Notes under the pieces: generated by a model | What the model saw: the letters and a program-made list of their open reading frames with translations, nothing else | The model's database searches: none | What the model was told of the DNA's origin: nothing | Translations under genes and position numbers: made by a program | From: Actinostola sp. cb2023 | Lineage: Eukaryota > Cnidaria > Anthozoa > Actiniaria > Actinostolidae | Reading direction: 5' to 3' | DNA: 64,000 nt | NCBI GenBank assembly: GCA_033675265.1 | Contig: JAUJYZ010001328.1 | Span: 226,001 to 290,000 of the forward strand | Shown here: piece after piece, positions 58,801 to 64,000 of the stretch | Layout: each line of letters begins with the position of its first letter | Position numbering within the stretch: the first letter of the stretch is position 1

Positions 58801-61800
58801 TAAGACTTGCCTCATTTCATATTTTTCATCAATACAGAAGAGTTGAATGCAAAATGCAGAGTCTATTCCTCCATATTCTGTCATCTGAAACATGACAAAC
58901 AGTAAATGCTGACACACAGTAATAACAATCTAACTACATTAGATTGGGGACTTATGGAAAGGGAAGGACAGAAGGGAATAATAAAAGGACAAGATGGGGT
59001 GGGGGAGGGGAAGAACAACCATACATGTAGGATGTAGAGCATGTACATGTTGAATTATAATGTTAATTCTTACCTTTTGGGCAGATTCAGTGTCACTATC
59101 TGAATCAGAGCTGAAGGCAAAACAGAAGTAATAAGTCTCTGTTAGTGTGTGTACATGTACATCATGTATGGTGCAGTGTAGTGGGGTGTGGTTTAGGGTA
59201 GGGTAGGGTAGGGTAGAGGGTAGGGTAGGGGGTAGGGTAGGGGGTAGGGTAGGGTAGGGTAGGGGGTAGGGTAGGGTAGGGTAGGGTAGGGTAGGGTAGG
59301 GTAGGGTAGGGTAGGGTAGGGTAGGGTAGGGTAGGGTAGGGTAGGGTAGGGTAGGGTAGGGTAGGGTAGGGTAGGGTAGGGTAGGGTAGGGTAGGGTAGG
59401 GTAGGGTAGGGTAGGGTAGGGTAGGGTAGGGTAGGGTAGGGTAGGGTAGGGTAGGGTAGGGTAGGGTAGGTAGGGCATGGTACCTCTGTTTCATGTGCTC
59501 CTCGCTTAGTTTGCCAACAAACACTAAACATAGAAATACACATAATTAGAAAAACAATTTACAATGTATGTCAGAACACTCTACAACTTAGCCTTAATAT
59601 ACTAGACTGAATGTACCACTGTCATCTTCTTCTTTTTCTTCATCCTCTTCTTCTTCCAATTCTGTTATCCTGTAGAAATATATGGGTTTACAAATTTTAT
59701 CAGGCTATTTCTCATAATGAAATTGGCAGGCTGATAAATTTAGCTCAACATTCTTATTAAAGTTACACGAACATCTTATATGAAGTGAAAGTACAGTAGT
59801 CATGAAACGGTATTTACACTGAATTGTCACCAATTTCAGGAGTTTCTGGTTTTTGTTCTGCAACATCTGTAATAAACAAAGATCATCCCTTTTAGTACTA
59901 ATGAAGCTAGACACCAATAATAGAGCAGGCTTTGCATGATTGTGAAAAACTGACATCACGGATGTACCGCCATCCTCTGACCATACCCAGACTGCTTTCG
60001 CCCTGCCCTGACTGCTTTCACCGTGCCCTGACTGCTTCAGCCCTGCCCTGACTGCTTCAGCCCTGCCCTGACTGCTTCTGCCCTGCCCTGACTGCTTCTG
60101 CCCTGCCCTGACTGCTTCTGACTGCCTTGCCCTGCCCTGACTGCTTCTGCCCTGACTGCTTCTGCCCTGACTGCCCTGCCCTGACTGCTTCTGCCCTGAC
60201 TGCTGCTGCCCTGCCCTGACTGCTTGCCCTGACTGCCCTGCCCTGACTGCTCTGCCCTGCCCTGCCCTGACTGCTTCTGCCCTGCCCTGACTGCTTCTGC
60301 CCTGACTGCTTCTGCCCTGACTGCTTCTGCCCTGACTGCTTCTGCCCTGACTGCTTCTGCCCTGACTGCTTCAGCCCTGCCCTGACTGCTTCTGCCCTGA
60401 CTGCTTCTGCCCTGACTGCTTCTGCCCTGACTGCTCAGCCCTGCCCTGACTGCTGCCCTGCCCTGACTGCTCCACCCTGCCCTGACTGCTCCACCCTGCC
60501 CTGACTGCTCCACCCTGCCCTGACTGCTCCCCCCCTGCCTGACTGCTCCATCCTGCCCTGACTGCTCCTGCCCTGACTGCTCCACCCCCTGACTGCTCCA
60601 CCCTTGCCCTGACTGCTCCACCCTGCCCTGACTGCTCCACCCTGCCCTGACTGCTCCACCCTGCCCTGACTGCTCCACCCTGCCCTGACTGCTCCACCCT
60701 GCCCTGACTGCTCCACCCACCTGACTGCCCTGACTGCTCCACCCTGCCCTGACTGCTCCACCCTGCCCTGACTGCTCCACCCTGCCCTGACTGCTCCACC
60801 TTGCCCTGACTGCTCCACCCTGCCCTGACTGCTCCACCACCCTGCCCTGACTGCTCCACCTGCCCTGACTGCTCCACCCTGCCCTGACTGCTCCACCCTG
60901 CCCTGACTGCTCCACCCTGCCCTGACTGCTCCACCTTGCCCTGACTGCTTCCACCCTGCCCTGACTGCTGCTGCCCACCTGCTCCACCCCTGACTGCTCC
61001 ACCTTGCCCTGACTGCTTCCACCCTGCCCTGACTGCTGCCACCCTGCCCTGACTGCTCCACCCTGACTGCTCCACCCTGCCCTGACTGCTCCACCCTGCC
61101 CTGACTGCTCCACCCTGCCCTGACTGCTCCGCCTTGCCCTGACTGCTCCACCCTGCCCTGACTGCTCCACTGCCCTGCCCTGACTGCTCCCCTGCCCTGA
61201 CTGCTCCAACCTGCCCTGACTGCTCCACCCTGCCCTGACTGCTCCATCCTGCCCTGACTGCTTCCTGACTGCTCCACCCTGCCCTGACTGCTCCCTGCCC
61301 TGACTGCTCCACCCTGCCCTGACTGCTCCACCCTGCCCTGACTGCTCCCCTGCCCTGACTGCTCCACCCTGCCCTGACTGCTCCACCCTGCCCTGACTGC
61401 TCCACCTGCCCTGACTGCTCCCCTGCCCTGACTGCTCCACCCTGCCCTGACTGCTTCCACCCTGCCCTGACTGCTCCACCCTGCCCTGACTGCTTGCCCT
61501 GCCCTGACTGCTCCACCCTGCCCTGACTGCTTGCCCTGACTGCTCCCCTGCCCTGACTGCTTCCATCCTGCCCTGACTGCCCTGACTGCTGCATCCTGCC
61601 CTGACTGCTCCATCCTGCCCTGACTGCTCCACCCTGCCCTGACTGCCCACCCTGCCCTGACTGCTCCACCCTGCCCTGACTGCTTCCACCCTGCCCTGAC
61701 TGCTCCACCCTGCCCTGACTGCTTGCCCTGACTGCTTCCATCCTGCCATCCTGCCCTGACTGCTCCACCCTGCCCTGACTGCTTCCACCCTGCCCTGACT

Positions 61801-62801
61801 GCTCCATCCTGCCCTGACTGCTTCCACCCTGCCCTGACTGCTCCACCCTGCCCTGACTGCTGCCACCCTGCCCTGACTGCTTCACCCTGCCCTGCCTGAC
61901 TGCTCCATCCTGCCCTGACTGCCCTGCCCTGCTCCATCCTGCCCTGACTGCTTCCTCCTGCCCTGACTGCTCCACCCTGCCCTGACTGCCACCCTGCCCC
62001 ACCCATCCTGCCCTGACTGCTTCACCCTGCCCTGACTGCTTCCATCTGCCCTGACTGCTTCCACCCTGCCCTGACTGCTCCACCCTGCCCTGACTGCTCC
62101 ATCCACCCTGCCCTGACTGCTCCACCCTGCCCTGACTGCTTCCATCTGCCCTGACTGCTTCCATCTGCCCTGACTGCTCCACCCTGCCCTGACTGCTTCC
62201 ATCTGCCCTCTGCTCCACCCTGTCCTGTGCCTCTGACTGCCACCTGCCCTGACTGCCTCACCCTGACTGCTTCCACCCTGCCCTGACTGCTTCACCTTGC
62301 CCTGACTGCTTCCATCTGCCCTGACTGCTTCCATCTGCCCTGACTTCTCCACCCTGTCCTGTCTGCTTCCATCCTGTCTTGTCTGCTCCACCTTGCCCTG
62401 ACTGCTCTGTCCTATCCTGACTGCTCTGCTCTGCCCTACCCTGACTGCTCTGCCCTGCACAGACTGCTCTGCCCTGCACAGACTGCTCTGCCCTGTCATC
62501 CCTCTCCTATCTGCTCTGCCCTATGCTGACTGCTCCACCCTGTCCTGTCTGCTCCGCCTTGCCCTGACTGCTCCGCCCTGTCCTGACTTCTTTTTTGTTC
62601 ATACAAAATCTGCTCTAATAAGTGTTGTTAATGATTCTCTTTTCTATTTATTTAGATACCTTGTGCTTGTTTTTCTTCATTCTCTCCATTATTTGACCCC
62701 ATTTTGAGGCCATTAAAAGGTCCAAGATCAAAGCATCTGTTCAGAATGTCACAGTCAACTTGAGAACAGACACTCATGAATCCTACTGCTTTACCATCAA
62801 C
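40557..62801 (-). CDS. CFAP61: CFAP61 (cilia- and flagella-associated protein 61), N-terminus off window
   Basis: Thirty-three exons, high to low: 62801-62660, 59866-59818, 59669-59617, 59523-59484, 59110-59074, 58884-58811, 58291-58252, 57555-57487, 56145-56075, 55852-55772, 52951-52915, 52705-52628, 52179-52042, 51667-51599, 51505-51453, 51173-51098, 51009-50959, 50696-50620, 50106-50008, 49800-49714, 49319-49063, 46916-46743, 46654-46539, 46421-46373, 46245-46116, 46002-45963, 45828-45699, 45313-45237, 45037-44924, 43621-43518, 43229-43139, 41524-41465 and 40697-40557. Total 967 residues plus stop; human CFAP61 has about 1,237. Signatures: GFMSV (GNAT-like part), [49 protein letters not shown], Rossmann [17 protein letters not shown]-type [42 protein letters not shown], ending [16 protein letters not shown]61 belongs to the radial spoke/calmodulin-associated complex of motile axonemes. 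One intron (after 58811) is GC-AG. Many introns are swollen by tandem arrays. Confidence 0.95.
41160..41273 (+). mobile_element. Headless SINE fragment
   Basis: It matches the body of the SINE at 27500-27694 (CTGAATCGAGGCTAAGCC, ATGCGTCTTTTGTCA, CTGGAGTATT). The tRNA-like head is absent. It abuts the MITE at 41272. Confidence 0.6.
41272..41427. mobile_element. 156 bp MITE in the last CFAP61 intron
   Basis: The ends TTAGAGTGCAATTTAGAAAA and complement (TTTTCTAAATTACACTCTAA) form arms of about 30 bp. The interior repeats TAGTACTAAATAGCACT in both orientations. Confidence 0.75.
41527..43060. repeat. CFAP61: 88 bp tandem array spanning a CFAP61 3' splice site (array A)
   Basis: Seventeen copies follow the true exon 41524-41465 on its intron side. 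Each unit has 31-32 bp of that exon (GAACAAGATGTACATTCCCT.. on the minus strand), the AG acceptor, and about 56 bp of upstream intron ending in (TAA)n. All copies read GTA where the true exon reads GTG, a synonymous difference. Copies are nearly identical to each other. Confidence 0.95.
43667..44900. repeat. (GGAT)n microsatellite passing into diverged GGAT minisatellite
   Basis: 43690-43882 is nearly pure GGAT. 43883-44900 consists of longer units such as GGGATGGACTGGGATGG and GGTGGACAAATGGATGG, with a higher-order unit of about 180 bp repeated at about 44340-44520 and 44520-44700. It lies in the CFAP61 intron between exons 44924 and 43621. Confidence 0.93.
45344..45632. repeat. (GATA/GACA)n microsatellite
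   Basis: About 290 bp of mixed GATA and GACA units with interspersed CTACAGACA variants, in the CFAP61 intron between exons 45699 and 45313. Confidence 0.95.
46859..48455. repeat. CFAP61: 92-94 bp tandem array spanning a CFAP61 3' splice site (array B)
   Basis: Sixteen extra copies lie on the intron side of exon 46916-46743. Each carries about 58 bp of the exon start (GTAGAGCATTGGTGTATGGC..), its CTAG acceptor, and about 34 bp of intron. The real exon departs from the repeat after ATGGTATGCTTG. Copies differ by single bases and a few small indels. Confidence 0.95.
48475..49030. repeat. (GAT/AAT)n array with about 120 bp higher-order unit
   Basis: GAT and AAT triplets are organised into four to five longer units, each marked by AATATGACCATGATGATGTT. 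It adjoins array B and ends about 30 bp from exon 49319-49063. Confidence 0.9.
50053..50600. repeat. CFAP61: About 120 bp tandem copies spanning a CFAP61 3' splice site (array C)
   Basis: The unit starts within exon 50106-50008 (CCTGGCAACCCCTTGGGG..GTGGA, 54 bp), crosses its acceptor, and includes about 65 bp of intron to GTGTTAGTAATAA. Full copies start at 50053 (true exon), 50362 and 50481. Another copy near 50298 lacks the exon part, where a retroelement tail is inserted. Confidence 0.9.
50173..50297 (+). mobile_element. Retroelement 3' end with (TTTGA)n tail
   Basis: A segment containing AGAAAATAAAGTC ends in repeated TTTGA units, the form of a non-LTR retroelement 3' end. It replaces the exon-derived part of one copy in array C. 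Confidence 0.5.
52325..52475. mobile_element. Palindromic MITE, 151 bp
   Basis: The arms ACAATAGCTGATATCGAAGT and complement run about 70 bp to a short centre near ACCCGATAGCCTC. It lies in the CFAP61 intron between exons 52628 and 52179. Confidence 0.78.
52835..52866. repeat. (TA)n microsatellite
   Basis: About 15 TA units in the CFAP61 intron between exons 52915 and 52705. Confidence 0.9.
53050..55725. repeat. 26 bp minisatellite, about 100 copies
   Basis: The unit is ACATGTCACTCCAC plus CACCTCACCCC with variants (ACCTGTCAC, AACATGTCAC, CTCACCTC, CTCGCCTC). As 26 is not a multiple of three and the units lack stops, all three plus-strand frames stay open for 2.6-2.8 kb. It fills the CFAP61 intron between exons 55772 and 52951, on the strand opposite to the gene. 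Confidence 0.96.
56190..57547. repeat. CFAP61: About 105 bp tandem array spanning a CFAP61 5' splice site (array D)
   Basis: Twelve extra copies lie downstream of exon 57555-57487. Each carries about 60 of its 69 bp (..CTTGTGTCTGAGTTTCCTCT..), the ACG/GTATGA donor, and about 45 bp of 5' intron with (TTA)n. The true exon is the right-most copy and differs at the outer boundary (GTACGCAGTAGTCC). Unit length is a multiple of three, hence a long spurious minus-strand frame. Confidence 0.95.
59200..59471. repeat. (GGGTA)n pentanucleotide array
   Basis: About 50 units of GGGTA with a few GAGGGTA/GGGGGTA interruptions near the left end. The G-rich strand could form G-quadruplexes. It lies in the CFAP61 intron between exons 59484 and 59110, starting 12 bp from exon 59484. 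Confidence 0.96.
59990..62590. repeat. About 19-20 bp minisatellite, over 120 units
   Basis: The unit is CCCTGCCCTGACTGCTCCA, with regional variants ending in TTCTG, TTCCA or TTGCC and frequent 9-12 bp unit truncations. Minus-strand frames of 500-600 codons (Ser-Gly-Gln-Gly type) are by-products. It fills the CFAP61 intron between exons 62660 and 59866. Confidence 0.96.
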
Positions 62802-62825
62802 CTAAAAATATATAATAAATAATAA

Positions 62826-63395
<570 letters not shown>

Positions 63396-63654
63396 TATGT
63401 TATAATAATAATTCAGTTTATATGGAGATGGCATTAAGAGGAGTTTTGTTTAAACATTGTGTAATATCTGCCAAAACCTGGATTAATTAACACTCTAATT
63501 TTATTTTAACCAAGCACAAACTATTTAAAAACACTGTCTGTCTAAAACTATATTTTAGCATGCTTTATTTCAAATTTGAGGTATTTCAATTGACTGATAT
63601 ACCAATATACATTTGTAATAATTTCCATTTACAAGGCAGGCTGATGAAAGTCTC

Positions 63655-64000
63655 GAATAAATGACTAAATGACTAAATGACTAAATGACTAAATGACTAA
63701 ATGACTAAATGACTAAATGACTAAATGACTAAATGACTAAATGACTAAATGAATAAATGAATAAATGAATCAATGAATGAATAAATGAATAAATGAATGA
63801 ATGAATGAATGAATGAATAAATGAATAAATGAATAAATGAATAAATGAATGAATAAATGAATAAATGAATAAATGAATGAATGAATGAATAAATGAATAA
63901 ATGAATGAATGAATGAATGAATGAATGAATGAATAAATGAATAAATGAATAAATGAATAAATGAATAAATGAATAAATGAATGAAAAAATGAATAAATGA
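63655..64000. repeat. 8 bp and 4 bp tandem repeat at the window edge
   Basis: About 12 copies of AAATGACT pass into a mixed AAATGAAT/GAAT array that runs off the right edge. It is presumably still within a CFAP61 intron. Confidence 0.95.

Noticed and set aside
59200..59471. Telomeric repeat or chromosome end
   Set aside because: The unit is GGGTA rather than TTAGGG, the array is only 270 bp, and it lies inside a gene with exons on both sides.
60037..62499. Minus-strand frames of 500-615 codons (Ser-Gly-Gln-Gly-Arg repeats)
   Set aside because: By-product of the roughly 20 bp minisatellite; several overlapping frames are open at once, inside a CFAP61 intron.

Overview
This is a stretch of an AT-rich animal nuclear genome, not a bacterial or phage locus. 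Every confident gene is broken by GT-AG introns, and the proteins are metazoan: a DSTYK-like kinase, a CDKL1/4-type kinase, a receptor tyrosine kinase with FN2, MAM and EGF domains, and the ciliary protein CFAP61. An early-branching marine invertebrate such as a sponge would fit the unusual receptor kinase and the DSTYK-type gene, but I cannot fix the phylum from this window. Exon models were built by hand from splice sites, reading phase and family similarity. In each gene all the phases close.

Layout. (1) 1-2560: intergenic or intronic DNA with fold-back mini-elements. (2) 2561-5990, + strand: the 3' part of a DSTYK-like gene in three exons, with the kinase DFG triplet missing. (3) 5991-8995: spacer between convergent genes. 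(4) 8996-17171, - strand: a complete CDKL1/4-like kinase in nine exons. Its 4.4 kb first intron holds a mobile element. (5) 17172-25814: gene-free DNA dominated by nested transposons (a 2.8 kb TIR element carrying a 413 bp palindrome) and tandem repeats. (6) 25815-37886, - strand: a 20-exon receptor tyrosine kinase of about 1,202 residues with an unusual ectodomain. (7) 37887-40556: spacer holding the third copy of the same transposon family. (8) 40557-64000, - strand: CFAP61, 33 exons visible and the N-terminus off the right edge. Over half of this part is tandem repeat.

The most striking structure is in CFAP61. At four different exon/intron junctions a piece of real exon, its splice site and flanking intron have been amplified together into tandem arrays of 3 to 18 copies. 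A fifth, two-copy case spans the stop codon. In all the splice-junction cases the copies lie on the intron side and the intact exon sits at the array edge. Other introns of the gene hold large unrelated minisatellites (26 bp, about 20 bp, GGGTA, GGAT and AAT units). CDKL-family kinases and CFAP61 both have ciliary roles in other animals. The window does not show that these neighbours are functionally linked.
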